Positions 27,966-37,104 of a stretch of 64,000 bases of DNA are shown piece after piece. This DNA comes from JAJDAT01 sp964344185 (GTDB lineage: Bacteria; Nitrospinota; Nitrospinia; Nitrospinales; JAJDAT01). The notes below the pieces were generated by a model that saw only the letters and a list, made by a program, of their open reading frames with translations, was not told the origin of the DNA and searched no databases. The number at the start of each line of letters is the position of its first letter. Within the stretch, counting starts at the first letter, position 1. The translations under genes and the position numbers were made by a program. The stretch spans positions 1 to 64,000 of the forward strand of contig CAYFMN010000001.1 in NCBI GenBank assembly GCA_964344185.1, given 5' to 3'.

Positions 27966-29218
27966 AAAATATTAGTTAAAAATAAGCTTATTTGTGGAAT
28001 AAAGGTCACAAGCATTAAAATGCAAAAATGTATACCTAAAAACGGCCAAATCGACGCGTAAAGCTTTGTCACAGGTTCTTCAAACCTTGAACTTGAAATA
28101 AAAAGATTTAAACCCACTGGGGGAGTTGAATACCCAATCTCTAAATTCATTAAAAAAATAATTCCAAGATGGATCATATTAATATCAAAACTTTTTGCTA
28201 TCGGAATAATCAAAGGAACAACCACAACAATAGCTGAAAAGATATCCATCATGCAGCCAACAATTAACAAAAAAATATTCAATATTAATAAAAAGGTCCA
28301 CTTATCTTGGATATAAGTTTTCATATAATTCAAAATTTGCATAGGAATTTGCTCGTCAACTAGATAGCTTGTAAATCCCAATGCAGTTCCAAGAATGATT
28401 AATATCGCTCCTGTTAAGATCATACTTTCACGAATTAATCTTGGCGTGTCGTTAACTAGACGTATTTCTTTATTAATTATGGTCTGAATAAATAATGTAT
28501 ACGAGGCGGTTAATGTCGCCGCTTCCGTGACGGTGACAAAACCAGAATAGATTCCTCCCATGATTATAAAAGGTAATGGAATTTCCCATCCTGCCCCCTT
28601 TAAAGCCCTGAGAATTTCACCTACATCCAAACTATTGTGAGGTTTTGTTTCTCCTTTTGCATATGAATAAAAATAAACAGCAATAATGGCTAAGAAACCG
28701 GGAACAATTCCTGCAAGGAATAGTCTGTCTACGCTCACTTGAGCAATCAGCCCATATAATATTAACGGTAAAGAAGGCGGGAATAATAATCCTAAACTAC
28801 CTGAAGTGGTAATTAAGCCTAATGAAAAATTTTTTGAACCCGTTTCCTTTATTAATAAAGGGAATAGCAGACCGCCTAGAGCAATAATGGTTACGCCAGA
28901 CGCGCCTGTAAACGAAGAAAATAAAGCGCAAATTAGCAAAACAGCCAAGGGAACACCGCCACGAAAACCGCCAAAAAGAGCTTGTGAAAGTCTATTGAGT
29001 CTCTGAGGAGTATTTCCTTCAGCTAAAACAAATCCTGCAAAAGTAAAAAGAGGTATTGCTAATAGGGTAGGGTTGCTTGCAATACGGTACAATTCAATAA
29101 AGATCGCGGAACCGTCAATATCAGCGTTGTGAAATGATATTATCCCAGCCAAACCGATAACGGCAAATAAAGGGGTTCCCAAAAAGGCTAACCCTAAAAT
29201 TAGAACCGTTAATATCAT
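27962..29218 (-). CDS. dctM: TRAP transporter large permease, DctM-like
   Basis: The main channel subunit of a tripartite ATP-independent periplasmic importer for organic acids or similar anions. It has 418 residues and about 12 membrane helices. Family signatures are the N-terminal FLGTPLFAVIGLA, the repeat-like glycine-rich ASGVTIIALGGLLFP and GLLFPPSLPLILYG, and C-terminal LNLEIGYSTPPVGLNLF. It is 6 bp downstream of dctQ. No DctP solute-binding gene is next to either, so the substrate cannot be guessed. The stop codon lies in repeat element B. Confidence 0.92.
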   Translation of the reverse strand: MILTVLILGLAFLGTPLFAVIGLAGIISFHNADIDGSAIFIELYRIASNPTLLAIPLFTFAGFVLAEGNTPQRLNRLSQALFGGFRGGVPLAVLLICALFSSFTGASGVTIIALGGLLFPLLIKETGSKNFSLGLITTSGSLGLLFPPSLPLILYGLIAQVSVDRLFLAGIVPGFLAIIAVYFYSYAKGETKPHNSLDVGEILRALKGAGWEIPLPFIIMGGIYSGFVTVTEAATLTASYTLFIQTIINKEIRLVNDTPRLIRESMILTGAILIILGTALGFTSYLVDEQIPMQILNYMKTYIQDKWTFLLILNIFLLIVGCMMDIFSAIVVVVPLIIPIAKSFDINMIHLGIIFLMNLEIGYSTPPVGLNLFISSSRFEEPVTKLYASIWPFLGIHFCILMLVTFIPQISLFLTNIF

Positions 29219-29224
29219 AGAGGT

Positions 29225-29746
29225 TTAGTAATTCCTTTCCTTACTTTTTCCTTGAGACGACAAATAAAAGCTATTATGTAGAGCCATTATAGCTTTTAAG
29301 AAAAAGCGAAATGCAATCATTGCAAATGAAATAGGTAAAATAACCTGAAAAACCCAAATGGGAATATTTGCATAAAGAATAGCCCCGCCTTCTTTTTCAT
29401 ATTGAACAAATACCCAGGCGTAATAGGAAAGATATGTCGATATTATTGCCGATGCGATTAAAGGAATAAAAATAACCCTTTTATTCCAATGGGAAGGTAA
29501 AAAGTATTTTAAAAAATCAATAGATAGATGTTTATCGTTTCTAGTCGCCAAGGAAGCTCCTAAAAAAGCGACCCAAAGAACCAATTGCCTCAATAAAAGA
29601 TCTGCCCAGGGTAACCCTTGCTCAAAAATATTTCGTAAAACTACTTGCGTCAAGGATAGAAAAATCATTATCGAAAGCGTACAAACAATCAGAAAACTTT
29701 CGATTTTCGCTATTAAATCATCGATTGAATTAAAAAATTTTATCAA
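29225..29746 (-). CDS. dctQ: TRAP transporter small permease, DctQ-like
   Basis: The 4-helix small membrane subunit (173 residues) that pairs with DctM. Typical motifs include LTQVVLRNIFEQGLPWADLLLRQLVLWVAFLGAS and the conserved RNDKHLSIDFL. The start at 29746 is a TTG without a clear ribosome site; no better start is seen. The two-gene unit is dctQ-dctM with no solute-binding protein within the window. Confidence 0.88.
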   Translation of the reverse strand: MIKFFNSIDDLIAKIESFLIVCTLSIMIFLSLTQVVLRNIFEQGLPWADLLLRQLVLWVAFLGASLATRNDKHLSIDFLKYFLPSHWNKRVIFIPLIASAIISTYLSYYAWVFVQYEKEGGAILYANIPIWVFQVILPISFAMIAFRFFLKAIMALHNSFYLSSQGKSKERNY

Positions 29747-29830
29747 GATATTGATCAGGAGGAATGAGTGTTAAAAACTTCTTAAAGTTTGCTACTTCCG
29801 GTATAATAAAAGCCTTTTTTTTAATACTCA

Positions 29831-30670
29831 ATGTTTTGTTTGGTCAAGCGACTTTTGAAAAATAACGTTTTATTTACAAGATACTTTAAAGCAATTTCAA
29901 TAAGCTTGGGCATTTATTTTTTTTTAATTAACCCTGTTTCAGTCTTTGCCGCAAAAGGAGAATCTATTTATTTCCCTCCAGGTGAATTCTGGATGGGAAG
30001 TAAAGAAGATGAGGGACGGAAAGACGAAAAACCTAGACATAAAGTCTTTTTAGATGGGTTTTATTTAGATAAATATGAAACAACAGGAAAGGAATTTGAA
30101 GAATTTTTAGAAAATTTTCCCAAAGAGCATCCTCCTATAACTGGTTGGTATGGTAAAAAAGTAAGGCCTAGTTTAGAAGACTCTCCAGTCATTGGGCTTT
30201 CTTGGAAACGATGTCAAAAATATTGTCAATGGCGTGGAAAAAGATTACCGACAGAAGCGGAATGGGAGCGTGCCGCAACAGGATTAAAGGAAAGACGTTA
30301 CCCTTGGGGCAATCAAGCTCCAACAATGGAAAGAGCAAACTTTAATAAATGTTGTTTCATTATGAAAGGAGAGGTTCTTCAGCCTGTCGGCTCCTATAAA
30401 CTGGGGAAAACTCCCGAAGGCGTGTTCGAAATGGCCGGGAATATCGCAGAATGGGTCTTTGATTGGTATGACAAGAATTATTATTCCAAAAGCCCTAATT
30501 CAAACCCTAAAGGACCCCAAAAAGGTAAATATCGAGTCATTAGAGGTGGAGCCTGGAATAGTTTGCCAGGCTATTTACGATCTAAAGCGAGATACGGATA
30601 TAACGATGGTCAGGATTTTTACGGAATCGGCTGTCGGTGCGCAAAAACCGCTGTTTCTACTAAAAAATAG
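29831..30670 (+). CDS. SUMF1/formylglycine-generating-enzyme-family protein, exported
   Basis: 279 residues: an N-terminal hydrophobic signal (SISLGIYFFLINPVSVFA), then one FGE-sulfatase (SUMF1) domain beginning YFPPGEFWMGSKEDEG and ending GIGCRCAK. Core motifs are FLDGFYLDKYETT, LSWKRCQKYCQWRGKRLPTEAEWERAA, GNIAEWVFDWY and YRVIRGGAWN. Many bacterial family members lack the paired cysteines of true formylglycine enzymes and act as binding or accessory domains; I cannot tell from sequence which applies here. No sulfatase gene is nearby. AGGAGG lies 70 bases upstream, before an alternative 33-codon frame (29764), which overlaps this gene's start. Confidence 0.85.
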   Translation: MFCLVKRLLKNNVLFTRYFKAISISLGIYFFLINPVSVFAAKGESIYFPPGEFWMGSKEDEGRKDEKPRHKVFLDGFYLDKYETTGKEFEEFLENFPKEHPPITGWYGKKVRPSLEDSPVIGLSWKRCQKYCQWRGKRLPTEAEWERAATGLKERRYPWGNQAPTMERANFNKCCFIMKGEVLQPVGSYKLGKTPEGVFEMAGNIAEWVFDWYDKNYYSKSPNSNPKGPQKGKYRVIRGGAWNSLPGYLRSKARYGYNDGQDFYGIGCRCAKTAVSTKK

Positions 30671-30724
30671 TTAAGCGGTTATTAGGTTTTATCAAATAAA
30701 ACGTTAAACTTTTTAGAAAAAATT

Positions 30725-31549
30725 ATGGAAGATATTGAACAAACTATTGACTTAATGAACAAACAGCAATTAGCCACTTGTATAGCAAAAAGCTCGGCTA
30801 AAAGGCGAAATTTAAATGTTCGATTTACAACTCAAAACCAAAGAGTATCAATTGAAAGATTAGAAAAAATTTACGAAACCTTTGAAAGGTTGTTAAAAGA
30901 TATTTTAAAAATATGGTTAAGGGATGAAAAGACCGTTCGGTTAAAATATTTAAAACCCATGACAGAAGAAAGAAAACGTTTTTTAATTTCAGATCTTAAT
31001 AGCGAAATCGATTCGATCCTAAAACAAATCAGCGATGAATGCAGAGTAAATTACCAGAAGATGGGTGAGTTGGAACGGTTTGATCAAAAAATAAAAGAAA
31101 CGGAAATTGGCGTTAAAACTAACGCTGAAAACAAGATTCAAGAATTATTTGAAAAAATAAATTCAGAATTAGAAGGTTCAAAAAAGATAGAACCCGTTGA
31201 ACTGGTTAAGTTCTATGGCATTGAGGAACAAACTCTTATTGAATTAAGATTAATTAACCCCTTACAAGAAATAAACGTAATATTTCAAGAAATGTCGAAC
31301 GATTTTAAACCTGTATCCGATGGCATTCAAAATACCATAAAACTTTGCGCCAAATATTACGACAAAGGAGGATTAAAAAACGTAATTTTAACAATCCAGT
31401 CCTTGGTAAACTATGCAGTTCTATCAAAAGAAAATAGAAACCAAGAAGTGCTGGGAAAAAATAAAGATCGTTTAATCGGATTGCTCAAATTAGCGCCAGA
31501 GTCGGAAGAAAGACTTCAAGAAATCCAGCCTTTAATGGATTGGTTTTAG
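30725..31549 (+). CDS. Hypothetical helical protein upstream of sppA
   Basis: A 274-residue cytosolic protein, largely helical and charged, with a probable coiled coil at about residues 90-150 (KQISDECRVNYQKMGELERFDQKIKET region). No conserved domain is recognised. The ATG follows A-rich sequence without a strong ribosome site. The next gene, sppA, starts 3 bases after this stop, so the two are translationally close and probably one transcript. Nothing else points to its function. Confidence 0.75.
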   Translation: MEDIEQTIDLMNKQQLATCIAKSSAKRRNLNVRFTTQNQRVSIERLEKIYETFERLLKDILKIWLRDEKTVRLKYLKPMTEERKRFLISDLNSEIDSILKQISDECRVNYQKMGELERFDQKIKETEIGVKTNAENKIQELFEKINSELEGSKKIEPVELVKFYGIEEQTLIELRLINPLQEINVIFQEMSNDFKPVSDGIQNTIKLCAKYYDKGGLKNVILTIQSLVNYAVLSKENRNQEVLGKNKDRLIGLLKLAPESEERLQEIQPLMDWF

Positions 31550-31552
31550 TAA

Positions 31553-32551
31553 ATGAATTTATTTATCGCGGTTCGTTTTTTATATTCAAAAGTATTTAGA
31601 GTTCTTATCTTTAGTTTTTATTTTGCGGTTAATTTATCCGGTTGCACATTATTTAATGTCAACTTAACGCCAACGATTTCTCCGTTAAAAGAAAAAGAAA
31701 TCTATGGAGAGGGATCAAATAAAATCTTATTGATTGATATTCAAGGAACAATTTCAAATGGCTCTAACCGGTCTCCTCTTGGCACAGTAGTTGAGGCGGG
31801 AATGCCCGCGAAGATCCGGGAAACTTTAGAAAAAGCCGAGGAAGATAAGGATATTAAAGCCATAATATTACGGATTAACAGCCCCGGCGGGACCGTTACG
31901 GCAAGCGATATTATTTATCATGAACTAAAAGAGTTTAAGAAAAGAAATAAAATAAAAGTTTATGCCGTAGTTATGGATCTTGCCGCATCTGGCGGTTACT
32001 ATGTCGCTATGGCAGCGGATAAATTAATCGCTCATCCGACGTCTATTACTGGAAGCATTGGCGTTATAGCTCTTAAACCAACCCTTAACGGCTTGATGGA
32101 AAAGTTAGGCGTTGGCGTTGATGTTGTAAAGTCTGTTGACAAAAAAGACTTCATGGCTCCCTGGCGTCCTTTTACAGATGAAGAACGGCGACTATTTCAA
32201 GAAACGATTGATGGTTTTCATCAAAGGTTTATTGAAATCATTGCGGAAAATCGCCCTCAATTAACAATTAATCAGGTCAAACAATTTGCGGATGGAAGGA
32301 TATTTGACTCTCAAAAGTCAATAAAAAATAGACTTGTTGACGAAATCGGGTATTTAGACGACGCTTTAAATTTGGTCAAAAGAGATTTAAGTTTAGAAAC
32401 GATTAGCGTCATAACCTACTTTAGACCCGGAAGTTATAAAAACAATATTTATTCTTCATTAAATAAAACTGCCAATATTAACCTATTTAACATGAAGCTA
32501 TCTCCCTCAATGGATTTTAATCCTGTATTTTTATACTTATGGACTCCCTGA
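31553..32551 (+). CDS. sppA: Signal peptide peptidase SppA-like serine protease, lipoprotein-type start
   Basis: Cuts leftover signal peptides in the inner membrane using a Ser-Lys dyad. The 332 residues match the short (SppA36K) form. The N-terminal hydrophobic stretch ends in the lipobox LSGC with Cys31, so it may be a lipoprotein rather than a simple membrane anchor. The catalytic Ser146 is in LAASGGYYVAMAADK, and Lys193 in VVKSVDKKD is the likely general base. The RINSPGG motif (108-114) and the ITGSIGVI segment are also present. It follows the unknown helical gene by 3 bp. Confidence 0.92.
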   Translation: MNLFIAVRFLYSKVFRVLIFSFYFAVNLSGCTLFNVNLTPTISPLKEKEIYGEGSNKILLIDIQGTISNGSNRSPLGTVVEAGMPAKIRETLEKAEEDKDIKAIILRINSPGGTVTASDIIYHELKEFKKRNKIKVYAVVMDLAASGGYYVAMAADKLIAHPTSITGSIGVIALKPTLNGLMEKLGVGVDVVKSVDKKDFMAPWRPFTDEERRLFQETIDGFHQRFIEIIAENRPQLTINQVKQFADGRIFDSQKSIKNRLVDEIGYLDDALNLVKRDLSLETISVITYFRPGSYKNNIYSSLNKTANINLFNMKLSPSMDFNPVFLYLWTP

Positions 32552-32605
32552 TAGCGCTGAATAAAACCCATAAATAAAAATTTCAACTCTTATCCCATAA
32601 GAATC

Positions 32606-33253
32606 ATGATCAAAGTCGAGTACATAAATATTGGGCTTCCTCAAAAAGTCCCATATGGAGATTCTAAAACCATGTACTCGGGAATTCTAAAAAAGTCCAT
32701 TTCTGGCCCTATAAACCTGGGTAAACTGGGGTTTGAGGGCGACGACTCTGCGGATAAGAGGTTCCATGGCGGAGAAGATAAAGCTGTTTGCGTTTATTCT
32801 TTTGACCATTATAAGTTTTGGGAAAAAGAGACCTCCAAAAAACTTACTCCCGGCGCGTTTGGAGAAAACTTAACTGTTTCAGGACTAGATGAAAAAGAGA
32901 TTTGCCTTGGCGACATATTTTCTTTTGGAGACGCAAAAGTTCAAGTCTCTTTACCCCGAGAACCTTGTCATAAGTTAAATAAAATGTTCGATAAAAAAGA
33001 TATGGCCTGTAAATTTCAAAAAACAGGTTATACAGGGTTTTATTTCCGGGTATTAACCGACGGCATAGTAAAACCTAAAACGCCTCTTAAGCTTTTAGAA
33101 AAAGGCGATCAGGAAATAACAATTGCTGAAGCCAACGACTTAATGTTTCGCAAAGAAAAAAGAAATTATGAACGAATTGAAACAGCGCTCTCTTTAGGTT
33201 TTATATCTGAAAGTTGGAAGCGGGGATATCGTAAACGATTATCAAAGAGGTAA
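32606..33253 (+). CDS. MOSC-domain protein, YiiM-like
   Basis: A 215-residue protein of the MOSC superfamily, which uses molybdenum-cofactor-type sulfur chemistry; YiiM members are linked to detoxifying N-hydroxylated base analogues. Motifs include GFEGDDSADKRFHGGEDKAVCVYS, GAFGENLTVSGLDE and LPREPCHKLNKMF with the conserved cysteine, then the C-terminal helical tail. The next gene starts 1 base after the stop (TAA A ATG), implying coupled translation. Confidence 0.88.
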   Translation: MIKVEYINIGLPQKVPYGDSKTMYSGILKKSISGPINLGKLGFEGDDSADKRFHGGEDKAVCVYSFDHYKFWEKETSKKLTPGAFGENLTVSGLDEKEICLGDIFSFGDAKVQVSLPREPCHKLNKMFDKKDMACKFQKTGYTGFYFRVLTDGIVKPKTPLKLLEKGDQEITIAEANDLMFRKEKRNYERIETALSLGFISESWKRGYRKRLSKR

Positions 33254-33254
33254 A

Positions 33255-33836
33255 ATGAATCCTCGGTTAATTCCTTTGTCGAGCTTATCTGCTTGGCTAC
33301 AAAACTGGATTTTGTTTGAAGGAGCAGATATAGGCCTGACTAAAAGCTTTATTCGGTATTTAACCGATCTTCGAGTTTTGTCATTCTCTCCTCCTGATAA
33401 TTATTTCGTTTCAAAAAAACCAAACGCTGCCTTAGACGAAGACCTGTCTCCAGACGTTTTTCTTGACATCTTAAAAGAAGAATCAGAAACACAAGGCGGA
33501 TTTGCAATAGGTTATTTCTTGCGTTCAAAACCAAAAAAATATTTCCCTAAAAATCCTCCAGAAATTTTAAAAGAAAAACTGGAAAAACCAGTTAAAAAAA
33601 ACATATTTTCAGCTCCAGGCAAAGCTTCTGATTTAAGCAATCTTCAAATTGTTAAAAAAGTCGGCAAACAATTACTTCCTTTTCTGGAATTAGAAAACAA
33701 ATATATTTCCACGCTGAAAGGGGAATACGTTTCTAAAGATGACGCAAAAAGATTATTTCAGTATATTCTTCCCCAAATTAAAGAAAAAGGTAAGCCTAAA
33801 CAATGGGAACAGCTGAGTCGAAGACGGCATAAATAA
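33255..33836 (+). CDS. Hypothetical protein coupled to the MOSC gene
   Basis: A 193-residue protein without a recognised domain, signal peptide or membrane helix. It is lysine/proline-rich in the middle (KPKKYFPKNPPEILKEKLEKP), with a hydrophobic N-terminal third (WLQNWILFEGADIGL). AGAGG of the upstream gene's end lies 6 bases before its ATG and it starts one base after the MOSC stop, so it is in the same operon. The next gene (lpd) starts 80 bases on. Function unknown. Confidence 0.75.
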   Translation: MNPRLIPLSSLSAWLQNWILFEGADIGLTKSFIRYLTDLRVLSFSPPDNYFVSKKPNAALDEDLSPDVFLDILKEESETQGGFAIGYFLRSKPKKYFPKNPPEILKEKLEKPVKKNIFSAPGKASDLSNLQIVKKVGKQLLPFLELENKYISTLKGEYVSKDDAKRLFQYILPQIKEKGKPKQWEQLSRRRHK

Positions 33837-33916
33837 AACCGTTGAAATCTATTACATTTAAAAAACAAGACGTTATAATAACCTTTCTAATAACACGATT
33901 ACTAAAGTTTGGAATT

Positions 33917-35311
33917 ATGAGTGAAAAAAACATCTTAATTGTAGGAGGCGGCCCAGGTGGATATACAGCCGCTTTTTTAGCGGCAGACTTGGGAATGAAA
34001 GTAACCTTGGTGGACGCAAATCCCAAACCGGGCGGCGTTTGTTTACATAGAGGTTGTATTCCCTCCAAAGCCTTACTCCATGTAGCCAAACTTATTTCAG
34101 AAACAAAACAAGCAAAAGAATGGGGAATAGAGTTCCCCGAGCCAATTATACACTTAGATAAACTCCGTAATTGGAAAAACCAGGTTATTGGCAAAATGGC
34201 TGGCGGTTTAACCACATTGACAAAAAAAAGAGGGATCAGGCATGTAACTGGAAAGGCGGTATACAGAGATTCTCAATCAGTTATTGTAGACAACGATGAA
34301 ATCATAGAATTTGATTATTCCATTTTGGCCTCTGGGTCAAGTCCAATGATGCCTGAAGGCTTTGAAACTAAAAGTCCCCTTTTAATGGATTCCACTTCTG
34401 CATTAGATATTCAAAATATACCCGAACGGCTCCTGATTATTGGAGGAGGCTATATCGGCCTGGAAATGGGGACTTTCTATTCTGCTCTAGGTTCTAAAGT
34501 TACGATTGTTGAAATGATGGATGGGTTATTGCCTGGCGTTGACCCAGACCTTGTTCGACCTCTTTTTTTAAAGTTACGAAAAAATTTTGAAAATATTTAT
34601 ATAAGTACAAAAGTTGCGTCCTTAAAAGTTTTAGACAATCAGGTTGAAGTTGTTTTAGAAGGAAATGTAAAACCTCAAAAACAAAATTTTAATCGGGTTC
34701 TGGTATCCGTGGGGCGCAAACCCAATAGCTCTGGTTTAGGGTTAGAAAACACTAAAGTCGAAGTAGATGCCGACGGCTTTGTACAAGCAGATAAATTTCA
34801 AAAAACAGGCGATCCCTCAATATTCGCCATTGGCGATGTTATTGGCGGCGCAATGCTTGCTCATAAAGCGTCGCGTGAGGCCAAAGTTGCAGTGGAAGTG
34901 TTGGCTGGAGAACCTTCTGAATTTGATAACAGAGCTGTTCCTGCCGTAGTTTTTACCGATCCGGAAATAGCATGGGCTGGGTTTTCCGAAACTGAAGCAA
35001 AAGCAACAGGCAAAGAAGTGGTAACGGCTAGTTTTCCTTGGGGAGCCTCAGGAAGAGCGTCTACATTAGATAGAAACGATGGAATCACAAAGCTTATTGT
35101 AGAACCTAAAACAGATAAAATTTTAGGAGTTGGTATGGTAGGAGCGGGAGCTGGCGAGCTCATTGCAGAAGGAGTCTTAGCCATTGAAATGGGTATGACA
35201 GCACAGGATATGGCCGGAGCAATTCATCCTCATCCAACGCTTTCTGAGACATTGATGGAAGCCGCCGAGCTTTTTCTGGGGAGACCGACCCATGTTTTTA
35301 AAAAATTATAA
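33917..35311 (+). CDS. lpdA: Dihydrolipoyl dehydrogenase
   Basis: E3 component: reoxidises dihydrolipoamide to lipoamide with NAD, serving 2-oxoacid dehydrogenases or glycine cleavage. 464 residues: FAD-binding GGGPGGYTAAF, redox-active disulfide CLHRGC (Cys42/Cys47), NAD-binding GGGYIGLEMG (about 176-185) and the C-terminal dimerisation end with HPHPTLSE, where His-Glu is the acid-base pair. The frame opens at TTG 33842, but the ATG at 33917 starts where the family begins and was chosen. No E1/E2 genes are nearby, so it is a free-standing lpd. Confidence 0.9.
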   Translation: MSEKNILIVGGGPGGYTAAFLAADLGMKVTLVDANPKPGGVCLHRGCIPSKALLHVAKLISETKQAKEWGIEFPEPIIHLDKLRNWKNQVIGKMAGGLTTLTKKRGIRHVTGKAVYRDSQSVIVDNDEIIEFDYSILASGSSPMMPEGFETKSPLLMDSTSALDIQNIPERLLIIGGGYIGLEMGTFYSALGSKVTIVEMMDGLLPGVDPDLVRPLFLKLRKNFENIYISTKVASLKVLDNQVEVVLEGNVKPQKQNFNRVLVSVGRKPNSSGLGLENTKVEVDADGFVQADKFQKTGDPSIFAIGDVIGGAMLAHKASREAKVAVEVLAGEPSEFDNRAVPAVVFTDPEIAWAGFSETEAKATGKEVVTASFPWGASGRASTLDRNDGITKLIVEPKTDKILGVGMVGAGAGELIAEGVLAIEMGMTAQDMAGAIHPHPTLSETLMEAAELFLGRPTHVFKKL

Positions 35312-35398
35312 TTAACATCATTAAAAGCGAATATATACGAAAATAAGATAAAAAGTTAAAATTCTCTAAAAAAGCTTTTCATAATAAAACCAACCATT

Positions 35399-36241
35399 AT
35401 GTACACAGAATCCGAATTATCCCTTGAGAATATGAGCGTGCTGTTAGTAGACGACACTCCCGCGAACATTGATATTTTAAGGAAAACCTTGGAAAACAAT
35501 GGGCTTAATATCTCATTCGCCACAAATGGAGAACTCGCATTTAAGTTGGCGTGCGAAAATCCTCCAGACTTAATTTTATTAGATGTAATGATGCCTGGTA
35601 TTGATGGTTTTGAAACTTGCCGAAAAATAAAGCAAAATGAAAAAATTAAAGATATTCCTGTTGTATTCTTAAGCGCTAAAACTGATGACAAAGATATTAT
35701 GGAAGGTTTCTCGGTAGGAGGTTCCGACTACGTATTTAAACCTTTTAACCGTAAAGAGGTACTAACAAGGGTTAAAAATCATTTAAAAGGTCAACTATTA
35801 ATACGCGAAAAAAACCGACTTATCAAAAAACTACAAATATTAAACGACGAACTTGTCGAAAGCCAATTTCAATATAAAAATATTATTGAAACCATTTCTG
35901 AAATTGTTATTAGATTAGACCCTAAGGGGAATATTGATTCAATTAACCCATCGTTTTCAAAGTTATTGGGTTATAGGATCTCAGATATTAAAGGTAAACC
36001 TATTACAGATTTAATCAAATCAAACTCAGACGGTACATCGCCTGCTGAGCTAATAACACGCCGTTCTGGAGAACGAATTACAAAGAACTTAAAAGTGGAA
36101 TTCAAACTGCAAACCAATCCTAAAAGCACAATAAAAGTTACAATTGATTGTTTTGGCCTATGGAACTTGCCCAATAATATCGTTGAAGAAAAGGGCGTCG
36201 ATAAAAGGTTCTTGGGGACTCTAATTGTCGGGGCAAAATAA
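35399..36241 (+). CDS. Response regulator with receiver and PAS domains
   Basis: 280 residues. The receiver domain (about 12-130) has the acidic pair DD at 18-19, phospho-acceptor Asp62 in LILLDVMMPG and Lys114 in VFKPF. A helical linker (130-160) leads to a PAS domain (about 162-275; ENIIETISEIVIRLDPKGNIDSINPSFSKLLGYR). No DNA-binding, kinase or cyclase output domain follows; the protein ends soon after the PAS core. It may signal by protein contact, or be a truncated histidine kinase of receiver-PAS-kinase type. No kinase gene is adjacent. Confidence 0.85.
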   Translation: MYTESELSLENMSVLLVDDTPANIDILRKTLENNGLNISFATNGELAFKLACENPPDLILLDVMMPGIDGFETCRKIKQNEKIKDIPVVFLSAKTDDKDIMEGFSVGGSDYVFKPFNRKEVLTRVKNHLKGQLLIREKNRLIKKLQILNDELVESQFQYKNIIETISEIVIRLDPKGNIDSINPSFSKLLGYRISDIKGKPITDLIKSNSDGTSPAELITRRSGERITKNLKVEFKLQTNPKSTIKVTIDCFGLWNLPNNIVEEKGVDKRFLGTLIVGAK

Positions 36242-36269
36242 TAGAAAGGAGATCCGTTTTAATTTTGGC

Positions 36270-36527
36270 CTAAATATCTATAACATCCTTATCTGAATTG
36301 TTTTTATAAGGCTTGTTTGGGTATTCGCTGGAAATATCAAATACCTCATTTCGTTTAGGTCGAAAAAAATTTAAAACAAATAAGATAACTCCACCAGCCA
36401 GAGCAATTAAGAAAAAAGTAAAAGCAAATATAGCCAATATAGCTAGGCCTGTGACAATACCGAATATTAAGCCGAGTTTAGTTTTTAGAGGCATTGGTTG
36501 GTTGGAATCAAACTGGTAAAATATCAT
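36270..36527 (-). CDS. Small two-helix membrane protein, hypothetical
   Basis: 85 residues. Two hydrophobic segments (about 17-40 and 42-56, LGLIFGIVTGLAILAIFAF and FLIALAGGVILFVLNFF) are followed by a charged tail (RPKRNEV and beyond) that should lie in the cytosol. It has an ATG start. The overlapping plus-strand frame at 36313 is a shadow. No family recognised. Confidence 0.6.
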   Translation of the reverse strand: MIFYQFDSNQPMPLKTKLGLIFGIVTGLAILAIFAFTFFLIALAGGVILFVLNFFRPKRNEVFDISSEYPNKPYKNNSDKDVIDI

Positions 36528-36556
36528 AATATTTAAATCTAACTTAATTGTATGTT

Positions 36557-36757
36557 ATGACAGAAAGTGAATTTATTATTATAACTTGTGAGAAGTGCAA
36601 GGTAAAGAACCGTATTAAAGCGTACGATTCAAATAAACTTCCTGTTTGCGCAAAATGTAAACACCCATTGGTTAACCTTGACGAAAACGAGGTTCACTCA
36701 AAATATGGTAAAAACCTAAAAAACTTTTTCGACTTACCCGATATTGGTTTAAGGTAA
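36557..36757 (+). CDS. Zinc-ribbon protein, like the N-terminus of thioredoxin 2
   Basis: A protein of 66 residues with two CXXC pairs in the arrangement CEKC...CAKC (spacing about 18), the zinc ribbon found at the front of thioredoxin-2-type proteins. No thioredoxin domain follows: the rest is short and lacks a redox WCGPC motif. Usable start at ATG 36557; the frame also opens at a TTG at 36548. It may bind zinc as a stand-alone ribbon or be a trimmed relative of TrxC. A BolA gene follows 38 bases downstream. Confidence 0.65.
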   Translation: MTESEFIIITCEKCKVKNRIKAYDSNKLPVCAKCKHPLVNLDENEVHSKYGKNLKNFFDLPDIGLR

Positions 36758-36795
36758 TAAAATCCAAAACAATTTGTTAATAGAAGGAAAGACTC

Positions 36796-37089
36796 ATGTC
36801 AGATACGGAAATAATTGTAACCATCTTAAAAGAAAAACTACAGGCAATACACGTCGGTATTATTGATGAAAGCGCCGCTCATAGAGGACATAAAGCCGCT
36901 GGAGGGGGAGGACATTACGCGGTAACAGTAGTCAGCGACCAATTTAAAGACGTTAACCTAATAGACCAGCGGAGAATGGTTTATTCCGCTCTGGAAGATC
37001 AAATTTCAGGTACGGCTACAACTCCCAAATTAATTCATGCTCTCCAAATTAAAACGATGACTAACGATGAATGGGAAAATAATAATTAA
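36796..37089 (+). CDS. bolA: BolA-family protein
   Basis: 97 residues of BolA fold, a stress-morphogene family involved in iron-sulfur handling with monothiol glutaredoxins. Visible features are the DESAAHRGHKAAGGGGHYAVTVVS stretch with the conserved His and the FKDVNLIDQRRMVYSALEDQI helix. Ribosome site GGAAAG precedes the ATG. It is convergent with the LRR gene, 15 bp apart. No glutaredoxin is nearby. Confidence 0.85.
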   Translation: MSDTEIIVTILKEKLQAIHVGIIDESAAHRGHKAAGGGGHYAVTVVSDQFKDVNLIDQRRMVYSALEDQISGTATTPKLIHALQIKTMTNDEWENNN

Positions 37090-37104
37090 AGATCAACTCA
37101 AAAA

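Noticed and set aside
29764..29865. 33-codon frame after a strong AGGAGG site upstream of the SUMF1-like gene
   Set aside because: The site leaves almost no spacing to its ATG, the frame overlaps the SUMF1 start in another frame, and the peptide has no features. Noted only as a possible leader.
36313..36519. Plus-strand frame over the small membrane gene
   Set aside because: No ribosome site, hydrophilic composition without a domain; the minus-strand frame has two clear membrane helices.
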